A stretch of DNA of 64,000 nucleotides from Zygnema cylindricum (lineage: Eukaryota; Streptophyta; Zygnematophyceae; Zygnematales; Zygnemataceae). Of this stretch, positions 36,582 to 48,621 are shown one piece after another. A program made the position numbers and the translations under genes. How positions within the stretch are numbered: the stretch's first letter is position 1; every line of letters starts with the position of its first letter. The stretch spans positions 1-64,000 of the forward strand of contig JBBHKE010003451.1 in the NCBI GenBank assembly GCA_037447655.1, written 5' to 3'. Below the pieces are notes generated by a model. It was given only the letters and a program-made list of their open reading frames with translations, was not told where the DNA came from and ran no database searches.

Positions 36582-37205
36582 CTCTCTGCCTTCCTTCTCG
36601 AAAATAGCTCAAACTAACCTTAGGATTCAGAAGTTTTCCAGACCTGGAGCTAGGCATTGCAAGCTTTGTTCAAAAGAAGGATCCTGTAGAACGCGTAAAG
36701 CAGCCATGCAAAATCGTATCGAGTCCGAATCGGCAACTGGCGATGTATACTTCTGGCTGGCTGAAGCGCATGAAACCTAACTCAATAGTACGGACGTGCT
36801 CGCGAAAATTTCCCGTTCTGTCGAGATTTAGGGCGTCATTGTTTGCCTCGTCGCACTATATTCTTACCAATTGGCATAACGTACGGATTGTTCAAAGATT
36901 TCCCGCACTTTCGATTCAAAAGTCAGCGGACGACCCCGATCTTTCGATCGAACGCTCTGAATCGAAAGTGCCTGTGTGCAGGATTCTCATATCGTACAGT
37001 AGGAAACTATTAGTGCGATGACGCAGGCAGCAACGCACTGAATTTACACCAAGGGATTTTCAAACCCTAACTTTGCCCGACTGCCTGCTGGAGAAAGTCA
37101 GAAACCCTAATAACAGGAGCTCCAGGAAGTCAGAAATTCTAAGCCTAACTACAGTTCTGATTGTCGCTCTAGGAAGGGCCAGGCAGGGATTTCGAATCTG
37201 CAGCC
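36582..37205. promoter_or_regulatory. Divergent promoter region between TAF13 and CRNKL1
   Basis: The 624 bases separate two divergent housekeeping genes: TAF13 starts at 36581 on minus and CRNKL1 at 37206 on plus. No other coding signal is convincing here; the 36523-36780 and 36743-37021 frames lack splice or homology support. No clear TATA box stands out. Shared bidirectional use is inferred from the arrangement. Confidence 0.45.
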
Positions 37206-40200
37206 ATGGCTCTTAAGGAAGCAGATGCTAAGCTTGGTTTTATGACTAAAAGAGAAGCAGAAGTCAAGTTACCTCGACCCACACGTGTAAAGAACAAGAC
37301 TCCTGCAGCGATACAGATCACAGCTGAGCAAATTTTGAGAGAAGCGAGAGAGAGGCAGGAGGCAGAACCTACTCCACCGAAACAGAAGATTACAGATGAA
37401 GAGGAACTTGCGGAGTACCGACTGAGAAGACGAAAGGAATTTGAAGACCTTATTCGGCGAGTTCGATGGAATATCAGTGTTTGGGTAAAGTATGCGCAAT
37501 GGGAAGAGAGTCAGAGAGACTTTCCTCGGGCTCGTTCAATATGGGAGAGAGCTTTGGAAGTCGAATACAGGTGAATATTTCCATATGTTTTCGAGGTTTC
37601 CAGTTAGGTTATGTTTCAAAATGTCTGTTATCGTCGAGAATGCAATGATACTGTGTCAAGCATTTTGATTTGTACTTTTGTTGTAGAGCTAAAATTGTTG
37701 ATACTCTTTAAGCTTGTTGTACTTTGAAAACTCTTTAAACTTCAATTTACATTTTTTTTTTCATATTTTTGCTTGTTCATTTCATGAGTTAGTGGGATGG
37801 TAATATAAGACGTTTTATTGAAATAAGAGCGATGTTAAACCATATGAGTATATGAAAGGAATAAAAAAAATTATATTGAGTTTTGTGATTGATATAGAAC
37901 TACCTTTTAGGTATAGGTAGTTATATATTGTCACGTAAGAAGTATATATTCTTATACGTTCTCTTCCTATATGCATATATATGTGTGCATACGTTAACTT
38001 GGATATACATTCTCGTATATGTTTTCTTCCTACGCATATTATATTCTTATACATTCTCTATATATATTCTCTTCCTTTTTCTCAGAAATACCACATTATG
38101 GCTAAAGTATGCGGAAATGGAGATGAAGCATCGATATGTGAATCACGCTCGCAATGTTTGGGATCGTGCCGTCTCTCTCCTCCCTCGCATCGACCAACTG
38201 TGGTACAAGTATATCCACATGGAGGAGGTTTTGGGAAACATTAGTGGAGCCCGACAGGTTTTTGAGAGATGGATGCAATGGGAGCCTGACCACCATGGCT
38301 GGTCGGCCTTCATTAAATTTGAGCTTAGGTATACGGAAGTTGAGAGAGCGCGAAAGATTTTTGAACGATATGTGGAATGTATGCCAACAGTGAAGACGTG
38401 GATACGCTTCGCCAAGTTTGAGATGAAGCAAGGTGAAATAGAAAGAGCGAGAAAATGTTATGAAAGAGCAGTGGAACAGTTGGGAGAAGACGGGCAGACA
38501 GAGGAGCTTTTTGTTGCTTTTGCGGAATTTGAGGAGAAATGTAAGGAGCTCGAAAGGGCTCGCGCAATTTACAAGTATGCCTTGGATCATATTCCGAAAG
38601 GTCAAGCGGAGGACTTGTATAGGAAGTTTGTGTCGTTTGAGAAACAGTATGGAGATAGAGAGGGTATTGAGGACGTTATTGTGGGGAAAAGACGATTTCA
38701 ATACGAGGAGGAGGTCAAAAAGTCTCCTTTGAATTATGACGCCTGGTTTGACTATATCAGATTGGAAGAGAGTGTAGGAGAGAAAGACAAGGTACGAGAA
38801 GTCTACGAGCGAGCAATTGCAAACATTCCTCCCGCGAATGAAAAACGCTTTTGGCAAAGATACATTTATCTCTGGTAAGCCATTGTGGGCCATTCGACAA
38901 CCTTGTTCAGGGGAAGTTGTTAGACTTCTGCATTCAAAACTTGTAGGTATAATTAATGGGATTTGGGGTTTTGTAATTTCAGAAGATGTGGTTGTGTGAG
39001 AAGGTTATGCATGTTAATTAAGTTTATGGTATTATGGGGACAAAGGACATTGTAACATTTGAATGGTAGGAAGAGTGCAAAAGTCGCTCTGTAGAATAAG
39101 TGCTTTTGCATTGCACTGTTTGCACATGGTTACTATGCAAGCACCTCATTTTATTTTGTTTCTCTTTTTCGGCACAGCAAATATTCTCTCTCTTCTTTAC
39201 TAGATCAATGCAAAAGTCAATGGTAAACCTCCATGTGCAGCGCTCCCATCTCAATCATATGTGAGATTGGGGACGGGGCTTGGAGGGGCAGGAACATTTT
39301 GGAACAGTGAGGGTCCTTCCACAGTTTCAGAGAGAAAGAAGTTCCTCTGTAGGGATTTCTATTTTTCTCCCGTGTCCTTATTTGGAGCTCGAAAGCTTGA
39401 CTGAGAAGCTTGCGGGCCATTTGGGCAGGATCAACTACGCTCTTTATGAGGAGCTGGAAGCGGAAGATATCGATAGGACACGCGAGGTTTACAGGTGAGC
39501 CTTTCTTGTCTTTCTTTAAGTATAACTTACTGCACGCTAAGTCGGCGTCTCTTGAAAAGCGGTTTTATTTTCAGTTCCAGTCACTTCTAGTCCACGGAGT
39601 CCTTTTCAGTTCTCCATACCAGATTATGTTTCTCACTTATCTGTAATTATGTAGGCAGACTTGCTGTTCCTGTAATTATTTAGTCGTTCTTTTTCCGGTC
39701 ATTTTCAAATCTCAGGTTAGGTCCGTAAACAGAAAAGAAATTAGCTATTTTTTAGTTCGGGTGCTTTTTGAGCATTTACCTGCACACTAAATAAGTGACA
39801 TGCTCTCATACGTAGTGCACTTTTCACTTTTGATAACTGTCGTTGCCTTTGAAAGCGATGCTCAACCGTCACATTTGTTATGCCTACATCTTGTCGTGTT
39901 TTTTGTTTTCCACTTGTTTTCTTTGTCTTCAACTCCATTGTCGTCTATAATTCCTCTTTGATTTTGTTTGACTGCAGAGAGTGCTTAAATAGAATTCCTC
40001 ACAAAATTTTCACGTTTGCAAAGATATGGGTGATGGCCGCCCATTTTGAAGTAAGGCAAAAAGACCTCCAGGCTGCTCGGAAAACATTGGGGCAAGCCAT
40101 TGGAATGGCCCCTAAAGACAAGGTGGGATGTTTGACTAAAGCCTTTTTCAGCCACAACCTGTTTTAAGTGAACCTTGTGATTGGCCAGATTCCCTCGTCA

Positions 40201-43200
40201 ATTGCAGAAGATAGCAAGTAGTCCAGCCTTTTACGTTTCATGAACATTACCACATTCACGGTACCACTGATTTTCAATTTTTGAGAGTTCAAGTGAGGGG
40301 AACTGTACAGTTAAGAATATGATTCTTGTTTCAAAACTTTGTGCCGGTTGCTGGTTGACTATGAAAGACGAAATGCCCTGGTATTGCACCCGGTCGTCTT
40401 TATTCCAGAGAAAGATGAATAAACTTTTAACACCTGGTTGTCTTTATTCGAGAGAAAGTGTATACCCTTTTGTTCCTGAAAAAGCACTTCCCCGGATGTC
40501 CCCCATTCTGGAGTTTGAAACTGGTTAACGGTTCATATGTTGAAAATTCAAAGATAAAAGTTGTGTACTATATTTTTGCACGTGACACATCCGTTTCGGT
40601 TGCCTTAGTTTTTTGCAGTGTGAGTCTTTTGCAGTGTGACAGGTCACTCTTGTCATTCTCAACTTAAACATTAATTGTCTGAGTCATAGTTGTATTTTGT
40701 CTTGTTTTTTGTATATCTAGCCGTGATTTACACTTCCATGTGAGGCGCTCCCTGTCTGTCCCTGTATATGTAAGACTTTATTTGATTTGATCTAAAATAG
40801 CCGTATGTAGGAGATTAGATGAAAGCAAGGTGACCTCTAATTGAACACGGTGTAACATCCTTAAGAGTAAAAAAAACATTTGTATGACTGTTTATTTGCT
40901 ATTTTATTTCTTAAGGCCAAAAAACTCCATCACCGAATTAGTGCTTCTCATACTAATAGTGATTCACGCCGTTCTCTACGTCAACAGAGCCTTGAAATCA
41001 ATATTTCTGAAAGAAGTGTGTTTGTTTCTTGTTAATTCATTGGCGACTCATTCGCTTTCACGTTCTTTTCACCTGTGGCCCATCAGATTTTCAAGACGTA
41101 TATTGAGATGGAAATGCAGTTGGGCAATATCGAAAGGTGTAGGACTTTGTATGAGAAGTACTTGGAATGGTCTCCAGCAAACTGTTATGCTTGGAGTAAA
41201 TTCGCAGAATTGGAACGAAATTTGAACGAAACAGAAAGGGCTCGAGCAATTTTTGAGTTGGCCATTGCCCAGCCTCTCCTTGACATGCCAGAGCTTCTTT
41301 GGAAGGTAGGTTTCTTTCCATGTCATGGTTTTTCTCACCGGTTTTTTTTGTTGATGGGTATGGTCATTATAATTGTGTGCTTTTATACCTATGTGTTCTT
41401 GCTGCCCTTCCCCCCCCTTTTTTTTGGGAACTCAGAACTCTATTTATTTTCTTTGTTTTTAGTTCCTAAACCGGCTTTGTTTCAATATCCATGTTGTTTT
41501 GATGCTATTTTCTTGCTGCTTCTTTTTCCCCCTTTTTTTCTGAGCTTGGAACTGCATTGTTATTTTTTCCCGGTTTTGTTCCTGTACTGTCAGTCTGTAG
41601 TATCCACATTATCAGTTTCTATGTTGCTTCCTCTTTTTTTTTCTTCTTTTTCTCCGCAAGCTGAACCCACATCATTCTCTATGGCCGGTTTTGCTCTTTA
41701 ACTGTCCGTCCCTAATATCCACTTTTTGTGTCTCTGTTGCCGTCCTCTTTTCTTCTCACCCTTGTTTTTAGTGAAACTGCATTATAATTTTTTCCCGAAA
41801 CAAAATTCTCGCTGTTTTTTATGCTCTCTCTCTCCCCCCCCCCCTCTCTCTCCCCCTCCCTCTCCCCCTCCCTCCCCTTCCCCTCCCCCTCCCCCTCTCC
41901 AGGCCTACATCGACTTCGAGATCTCCGAGGGTGAACACGAACGCACCAGACAGCTCTACGAGCGGCTCCTGGACCGCACCAAACACGTAAAAGTGTGGAT
42001 GAGCTACGCGCAGTTCGAGGCCACGGCCACGCTAGAGGAGGAGACGCAGGCGGCGGCCGAGGAGAGGAAGCCGGATCCGTACGCCATTATGGAGGAGGAA
42101 CAGGACAGGGCGGCGAGGGCGAGAGGTGAGGAGGTTGGGTGTCTGGTTTCAGGGTCGGTAGTTGGGATTTTGGGGGAGGGGGAGGGGGGAGGGGAGGGGG
42201 GGGAGGGGAAGGGAGGGGAGGATTGTTTCATCTAGACAGCGTAATTTATCTACATCCGTATGTCTTCATGGAGGAGAGAAAGGCAGTTGTGAAAGTGAGA
42301 GGAGACCGATGCGTCAGACGAAGAGTGTGGAAGTTTTTTGATCAGCTGGTAGAAAGATGTGGTAGAAAGTTGTGTGAGGAATAAGGTTTTGTAGGACGGG
42401 CAGTAGAGTACGAAGGTGCTGCGTTGTTTTGTAGGCCAGTTTATGGCATAGTCACGGCATTCTCTAGAAGAAGTATGTTCACAGTCGGAGGATACTCTGC
42501 AAATCCAAAATCTTTGTCTGTTTCCTATATTTGGCAGTAGCGCCACCATTTTTAGGTGACAACCCAAGATTAGCAAATTAAAAAGGAAAAAATAAATGTC
42601 AAACCCTTATGCTACTTCCCTCCGTCCTTCCTTCCTGCTTCCTCACCTCCTTCCTCCTTCCTCCCTTCCTCGTTCCTCATTCCTCCTTCCTTCCGCTTTC
42701 CTCCTTCCTACTTCTTCCTCCTTCCTCCTCTCTCCTCCCTCCTTCCTCCTTCCTCCGTAATCTTTCCGCCTTCCTACTTCTTTCCTCCTTCCTACTCCTT
42801 CCTCCCTCCTCCTCCCTCATCCCTCCTCCTCCCTCCTCCCCCCTCCTCCCTCCTCCTTCCTCCCGCTTTCTTCCTTCCTACTTTTTCCTCCTTCCACCTT
42901 CCTCCTTCCTCCTCCTCCGTCCTCCTCCCTCCGTTTTTCCTCGCTCCTTTTCCCCCCTCCTCCCTTCTTCCTACTTCCCTCCTCCGCCCTTCCTCCTCCC
43001 TCCCTCCTCCCTCCTCCTTCCCTCCTCCCTCCGCCCTCCTTACCTTCTTCCTTCTCATTTTTTCTCTTTTTCCTATTTGTTCTTCTTTCTTCTTCCTCAT
43101 TCCTCTCCCCTCTTTGTGCTGCCCTTTACCCTCTCGCCAGCGGTATACCAAAGAGCTTTTGACTCCATGCGAACGGGAGCCATAGAGGCGAAGGAGGAGA

Positions 43201-46018
43201 GAGTGATGCTTCTGGAGGGGTGGAGGGAGATGGAGAAAGCCGCCGGGAAGGCAGGAGATGTGGCGGCAGTGGAGCGCAAAATGCCAAAACGAGTGAAGAG
43301 GAAACGGCCAATCACGGCAGATGATGGCACTCCGGCCGGGTAAGGGGGAGGAGGGAGAGGGAGGGGTAGAGAGAGAGGGAGAGCGAGAGGGAAGTTAGGA
43401 ATACTTGTTCTGGAGGTAGAGGGTCTAAAGTTATGTTGGAGAAGGGAGGGTTGGGAATGGAGGTAAGAGGAAAATCCTAAATATAGGGGAGGAAGCACTT
43501 GGCTGGGTGAGGAAGCGGAAGTAGGGAATTGGGAGAGAGAGGATTAGGAGTGTTGGTACGAGGCAGAGGACTTATGATGATGGGGGAAGAAGGGCTTGGA
43601 ACGATTGTATGCTTTGCGGTTTGGATACGTTTTGCTTGTTGTTTTTACTTCTTTTCCTTTTCTGTTTCGTTTTCTTTTTCATGTTATTGTTCCTTTTTCA
43701 TTTTTTCGCTCAGTTACAATTTCTTCCGGCAAAAAGAAAAGATCTTAATGCTTCTCTCCCTCTCCCTCTCCCTCTCCCTCTCCCTCTCCCTCTCCCTCCA
43801 GTCCTCCCCCAGCTCCGAAACTCCTCCCTCTCCTCCCCCGGATGCGACTCCTTCGGTTTCCCGAGGTCCGGGAAGTCGAGTAAAAGACAAACTTGGTTTT
43901 GTCTAATTCTCGTGGGAACTCCGGGAGCTTCTCTCAATAAAGGACGGACGGTACGGTCATTAAAGATAAAATAAATAAAGTAATAAATAAGTAACTAGTT
44001 AATGGATAAATTATTAAATAATATAGAAATAATTAATTAATGAATAAATAGATAAATACTGAATAAGTTAATACAAATGAATAAATTAATAAAAGGGGAA
44101 GGAAGAGGCGAGGGGGAAGGGGAGTGAGGGAGGAAAGGAGAAGAAATGTTCTGAAGGAAATCGAAAAGAATTGAGATCTTTTCTCCAGTTTATGAAGAGA
44201 ATTGGAAAGGAACTTGGAAAGGAAACAAATAAAAAAAAAAATTATAATATGCAGGAATGAGTGTGGATTGTATTTTTTTTTTTTAGTTTGGTGCATCATT
44301 TTCTTTTTAGTCCATTTTTTAGAAAAACTTCACAAATTGTTATAATAAGTGTGGCTTTTGTGAATAATTTGTGCTATGTTTTAATATTAGACCACCTTAG
44401 TCGACACTAACTGTTATTATTATTACTATTATTATTACTATTACTATTATATTATTGTTATTATTAATGCTATTATAACTATTACTGTTATTATAAGTAC
44501 TGATATTATGATGTTTGCGAACTATTTTTTTTAATATCGCTAATTCCATCCACACTAAATAGTGTGGATTTTTATGGGAAAAATAAAAAAACCCAAATTC
44601 TTTTCGTACCAATAATTAGTATTGTTTTTCTCAACAATTTGTTAATAAGGCAAATCTTGTCCACACTAATTAATATATTAGTACGGTTTTTGAGGGAAAA
44701 AAATAAATTTAAAATTACAATTTTGTTATCCACTTTTTTTAGTATAATTAGTGTTAGTTTTTATTACAATTCTTTAATACATCAAATTATATCCACCGCT
44801 AATTATCGAAATTTGTATAATTTTTTTCCAAACAAAGTGTTTTAAGATTTCTCAAATTTTAATAACCACTCTAATTAAATTACATAAATATGTTTTTTGT
44901 GAACAAATTTTTCAATAGCGTAAAATGATATCCACTCTAATTTTTGTGGCTTTTATAAAAAAAAATTGATCTTATCCTTTTTTTTTTTTTACCACCTTTA
45001 TCTACACTAATTTCGAGACATTTCTTAATAACCATCTCATGTTTTTTTAAGGCACGTTTGTTTATCCCCCCTCCCTCCTCCCTCCTCCCTCCTCCTTCCC
45101 TCCTCCCTCCGCCCTCCTTACCTTCTTCCTTCTCATTTTTTCTCTTTTTCCTATTTGTTCTTCTTTCTTCTTCCTCATTCCTCTCCCCTCTTTGTGCTGC
45201 CCTTTACCCTCTCGCCAGCGGTATACCAAAGAGCTTTTGACTCCATGCGAACGGGAGCCATAGAGGCGAAGGAGGAGAGAGTGATGCTTCTGGAGGGGTG
45301 GAGGGAGATGGAGAAAGCCGCCGGGAAGGCAGGAGATGTGGCGGCAGTGGAGCGCAAAATGCCAAAACGAGTGAAGAGGAAACGGCCAATCACGGCAGAT
45401 GATGGCACTCCGGCCGGGTAAGGGGGAGGAGGGAGAGGGAGGGGTAGAGAGAGAGGGAGAGCGAGAGGGAAGTTAGGAATACTTGTTCTGGAGGTAGAGG
45501 GTCTAAAGTTATGTTGGAGAAGGGAGGGTTGGGAATGGAGGTAAGAGGAAAATCCTAAATATAGGGGAGGAAGCACTTGGCTGGGTGAGGAAGCGGAAGT
45601 AGGGAATTGGGAGAGAGAGGATTAGGAGTGTTGGTACGAGGCAGAGGACTTATGATGATGGGGGAAGAAGGGCTTGGAACGATTGTATGCTTTGCGGTTT
45701 GGATACGTTTTGGTTTTATGTTTGGAGTTTTTTTTTTTTTTCCCTTTCTTAAGAATGGTTATTTTCCTTTTTTGTCGTAGAGCCCATGACCGTCAGCTGA
45801 TTACTTTCTTTCCTTCTCCTTCTCCTTCTCCCTCTCCTTCTCCTTCTCCTTATCCTTCTCCTTCTCCTTATCCTTCTCCTTCTCCCTCTGCTTCCTACAG
45901 GTTTGAGGAGTATTACGATTACATTTTCCCCGACGAGTCCGGAATGGCACCGAACCTCAAGATTCTGGAGGCTGCTTATAAGTGGAAAAGACAAAAACTG
46001 ACGGAAATGGATGACTAA
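37206..46018 (+). CDS. CRNKL1: Crooked neck/Clf1 pre-mRNA splicing factor (HAT-repeat), 707 aa
   Basis: Core component of the Prp19-associated (NTC) complex, needed to form the catalytic spliceosome in the nucleus. Exons: 37206-37570, 38086-38874, 39429-39494, 39978-40122, 41087-41305, 41903-42125, 43141-43339 (or its identical copy 45219-45417), 45901-46018 (TAA). Phases join to 2,124 nt. The start [20 protein letters not shown] follows CAGCCATGG. Tandem half-a-TPR repeats run through most of the protein: [129 protein letters not shown]. Exon 8 carries the conserved C-terminal [12 protein letters not shown]. Length equals plant and fungal Clf1. Exons 6-8 are each preceded by very long pyrimidine arrays that act as exaggerated polypyrimidine tracts. 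The identical duplication of exon 7 cannot be used in tandem without a frame break (see its own entry). Confidence 0.95.
42605..43075. repeat. 470-bp pyrimidine array before CRNKL1 exon 7a
   Basis: Irregular CCTCCTTCCT units, nearly free of purines, ending about 65 bases before the exon 7a acceptor. Confidence 0.85.
42999..43634 (+). repeat. Exon 7 duplication, copy 1 (about 636 bp)
   Basis: Identical, as far as I can read, to 45077-45712 at a constant offset of 2,078 bases. It includes intron, exon 7 and intron. Identity stops abruptly at both ends (CGTTTTGC here versus CGTTTTGG in copy 2). Confidence 0.92.
43141..43339 (+). other. CRNKL1: CRNKL1 exon 7, upstream copy (7a)
   Basis: A 199-nt coding exon (phase 1 in, phase 2 out) beginning after CTCTCGCCAG and ending before GTAAGG. 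It encodes [20 protein letters not shown] and [11 protein letters not shown] through DDGTPAG, the segment before the conserved C-terminal [10 protein letters not shown]. It is identical to 45219-45417, and flanking intron is also identical (see the 42999-43634 repeat). Because 199 is not a multiple of 3, joining 7a to 7b gives GGC GGT ATA CCA AAG AGC TTT TGA, an immediate stop; only one copy can be used for the full-length protein. Confidence 0.9.
43813..43906 (+). other. Possible alternative 3'-terminal exon of CRNKL1
   Basis: Downstream of exon 7a a (CCCTCT)n tract ends in CTCCAG and then CCCCCAG. If the second AG is the acceptor (exon starts 43813), the phase-2 end of exon 7a continues in frame into 30 residues starting [20 protein letters not shown] and a TAA at 43904-43906. 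An AATAAA at 43936-43941 lies 30 bases further on. This would replace the conserved [10 protein letters not shown] tail with a Pro/Ser-rich one. The splice and polyadenylation signals are visible; use of this exon is inference. Confidence 0.3.
44400..45010. repeat. AT-rich array of TCCACACTAATTA-containing units
   Basis: Variants of CCACACTAATTA or CCACTCTAATT occur near 44548, 44668, 44793, 44864, 44932 and 45003, about 70 bases apart in the later part, separated by T-rich stretches. Related copies, inverted, lie in 1480-2130. Confidence 0.55.
45077..45712 (+). repeat. Exon 7 duplication, copy 2
   Basis: Direct repeat of 42999-43634, separated from it by 1,442 bases that contain the candidate alternative terminal exon and an AT-rich repeat array. 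Confidence 0.92.
45219..45417 (+). other. CRNKL1: CRNKL1 exon 7, downstream copy (7b)
   Basis: Second, identical copy of the 199-nt exon with the same acceptor (CTCGCCAG) and donor (GTAAGG). It is the copy nearest exon 8 (45901), so it is the more economical partner for the canonical transcript. Confidence 0.9.
45815..45895. repeat. (CCTTCT)n tract before CRNKL1 exon 8
   Basis: Hexamer pyrimidine array ending in CTTCCTACAG, the exon 8 acceptor. Confidence 0.85.
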
Positions 46019-46763
46019 TTTTAGTGTTAGATTTTTTCAACGAAAGTTTTGGACTCGACTAGACCGCTTCAAAAGGTGTTAGATTACGTATGAAAGGAAA
46101 CTAGATCAGGTGGTTTTGTTGTATCTATGTGTAAAATGAATTTCCAAGTTTTATCTGAAATTCTCTCATACGATACCCATGTTCGAGGAGTATTTGGGAG
46201 TTTCTCTGGTTTCCTACTCCTTGAAAAAGAGAGTTTTACTGAAAGCTCAATAATGCGAATGGTTGTCCGGTAGAAGAGAATGCGAGAGTTTCGCTGAGTT
46301 TTGAGGTTGTTTTGTGATTGTTGAGGGGTTTTTTTTTGTGAATTTTAGGGTTCTTGACGATCGCAAAGGTCCGTTTGTGATGCTGATTTGCTGACGGGGA
46401 GGAAGATTGATTCCAAGTGTTACATTAATGAACAAAAAAACCAAGTTTGTTTTTGGGGTTTTTGGTTTCTTTCTTGTTTCCTGTTTTTATTTCTCGTTGT
46501 TAAGAAACTCTTGATGTTGTTTGTTGATTGTTGATTGTTGTTTCTTGTTGTTGACTGTGTTGACTCCGGCTCTTTAAAATGAGTTTTATTCTCCTTTTTC
46601 ATAACTCGGCTGTTGGAGAGGAAAAAATGCTTGATAGGGGCTGAAATCAAATTTTATGCAGAAAGGGAACGAAAGTATCAGAAACAAGTTAACAACAAGA
46701 AGTTAAAAAGCTGGTTGGTAGTTAGTCGGTGCAACATATAATAGGGTAATGATGATTGATGCA

Positions 46764-47151
46764 TAGTGTTGTGTATCGAAGGCCCCTGGCCGATATTCGG
46801 CATTTACCTAATTTTGGGTATCCGATAATCAATATATTGCTTCGACATATCGAGGAGGCCATTATTGCGATATTTATACGATACATCGACCGATAATTCG
46901 ATATATTTTCTACAGTGATATATCGAAGTTGACGCAAGGTCCAGAAAATTTGACCACCCCCTCCCCCCCTCCCCCCCTCCCTGGCGCGCCCTCGGTGGGG
47001 GGTGGGGGGGGGGGACCATACGATTTTTTTTACCCGTTTCGTACCTTTTCCGTACAATTGTCCGTACCATATCCAGGCATCTGACCGATCGATAATCGAT
47101 ATATCAAATATTGAACTTATCGCGATATAGTTTTACCCAATACACAACATA
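46764..47151. mobile_element. hAT-type MITE, second copy
   Basis: TAGTGTTGTGTATCG at the left and ACCCAATACACAACATA at the right are diverged versions of the 31208-31620 ends. Flanks are ATTGATGCA (46755-46763) and ATTGATACA (47152-47160), a target duplication with one change. The interior again has CGATATATCG palindromes and facing C-rich and G-rich runs. Confidence 0.85.
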
Positions 47152-48396
47152 ATTGATACATATATGTATACATGTGTGTATATATGTCCCGTTCACATGG
47201 ACATCCTTCAAATGAGAGAATGAGAGCGTTAGAATATCCAACTCTTGTTCATGTAGGTGTGAACCTTTCGGGCGCAAGAAAGGCCATGAAGAAGGTTTCC
47301 TCGACCATTGGTGCGAACCACTTCTTTAGAACCAATGTGCTCAGCGCCCGAGTGTACCCCCGAGGAGGCTCCCAGCAGAAGAATACAATCAAAGCAGAGG
47401 AGAGCCAGGAGCCTCAACGAGTCAGAGTCTTAAAACCTTTGTGGCGCAAGAAAGGTTGCCAAACCACAGCAGGGAATGTAAGGGCATAACACGGACAAGT
47501 CGTGACAAAGGTATGTGTTAGGGTCGACAGTGCTTCGCTCATCCAAAGGGTTTTTTTTCGATGCTCTATAGGAATACTGCCCCAAGGGAGGTGCGCTTTT
47601 CTTGGCCCATCTTTATAGATCATCTCTTCAAAGTGACATGTCTCACTTGGAATGCAGTCTCGAGCCACTTGACCTTTGGGTGGTTTCTTTCTCTTTTTAA
47701 GGGAGTATCTTAATCATTGAGCTTCTCACCTCACAAACGCCTCCCCTCTCAAAACATTCATTTCACCTCTCTCAGCCTTCAACAATCACCTCTATGACAA
47801 TTCCCTGATCAGCTTGGACAGGAACCTTTCGACCGAGAATTTGGCACAGGGCGCGAATTCAGATCTCTTCTTAGCTCAATCGTGGGGTTGGGTTCAATTC
47901 CCACGACACGTGTGGAGAGGACAACATGCATGGGAAGTTGGTGTCTCGTCACTTTAACTCTTGTTTCTCATTTATTATTCGATGGTATTCTTGTTCTCTT
48001 ACTCCCATCACCATTTGGGTCATAGATGGCGACCTACTTTTTCAATTGCCTTTTCTGCAACATGTTCTTCATCCTCCCACTACCTTGTCGAGATGCCCAT
48101 TTTTTTCTTTGTTTTGGAGCTAGAAAGGTTGGTTTGAGAAATAGAAAGTATAAAGTTGTTGCCACTACTAGACCTTCTAAACACTTTTGATATTTAAGCA
48201 AAATTGGTAATTAGTGAAATAACGCCCTTAGTGTCATGAACAGTAATATCGATGGTCATCATACCTTATGTGGTACACAAGCCATCGCTATTGGAAATAG
48301 TGAATTGTTAGCGTTAACACTCTATTAGAAATAGCTACACTAAATGAGGATTTGCTTTGTGGCTTATCGTGCACCACTTAAATAATGTCATTAACA

Positions 48397-48621
48397 CCAC
48401 ACCGAGTATCGCTATTAGTGCTAATGTTATTTCCGCCACTTAAATATATTCTCCGTGCATACTGTCGGATAGTTGATCTGACGGTTTCAATTGAAACGCA
48501 CGATTCTCACCTTACGGTTGGCGGTCTCCAATCTAAAATTGGACAATTGTGCACATGCGTAAGATGTTTAAGTGGCGGGAAAAGAACAAAAAGTTAAACC
48601 CTAGCAGCGACACACCATGTA
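48397..48621. mobile_element. Palindromic MITE (family A)
   Basis: CACACCGAGTATCGCTATTA and CAGCGACACACCATGTA ends, with the inner GATCTGACGGTTTCAATTGA block typical of the family. Confidence 0.8.

Noticed and set aside
38102-38893. 263-codon minus-strand ORF
   Set aside because: Antisense to CRNKL1 exon 2, which is unambiguously coding on plus.
47172-47489. 105-codon plus ORF after the hAT MITE
   Set aside because: Both strands are open, no family is recognised, and the region abuts repeats; not strong enough to call a gene.
47870-47915. tRNA gene suggested by TTAGCTCAATCG and GGTTCAATTCCC
   Set aside because: The A- and B-box-like motifs are far too close together for a tRNA; no cloverleaf forms.
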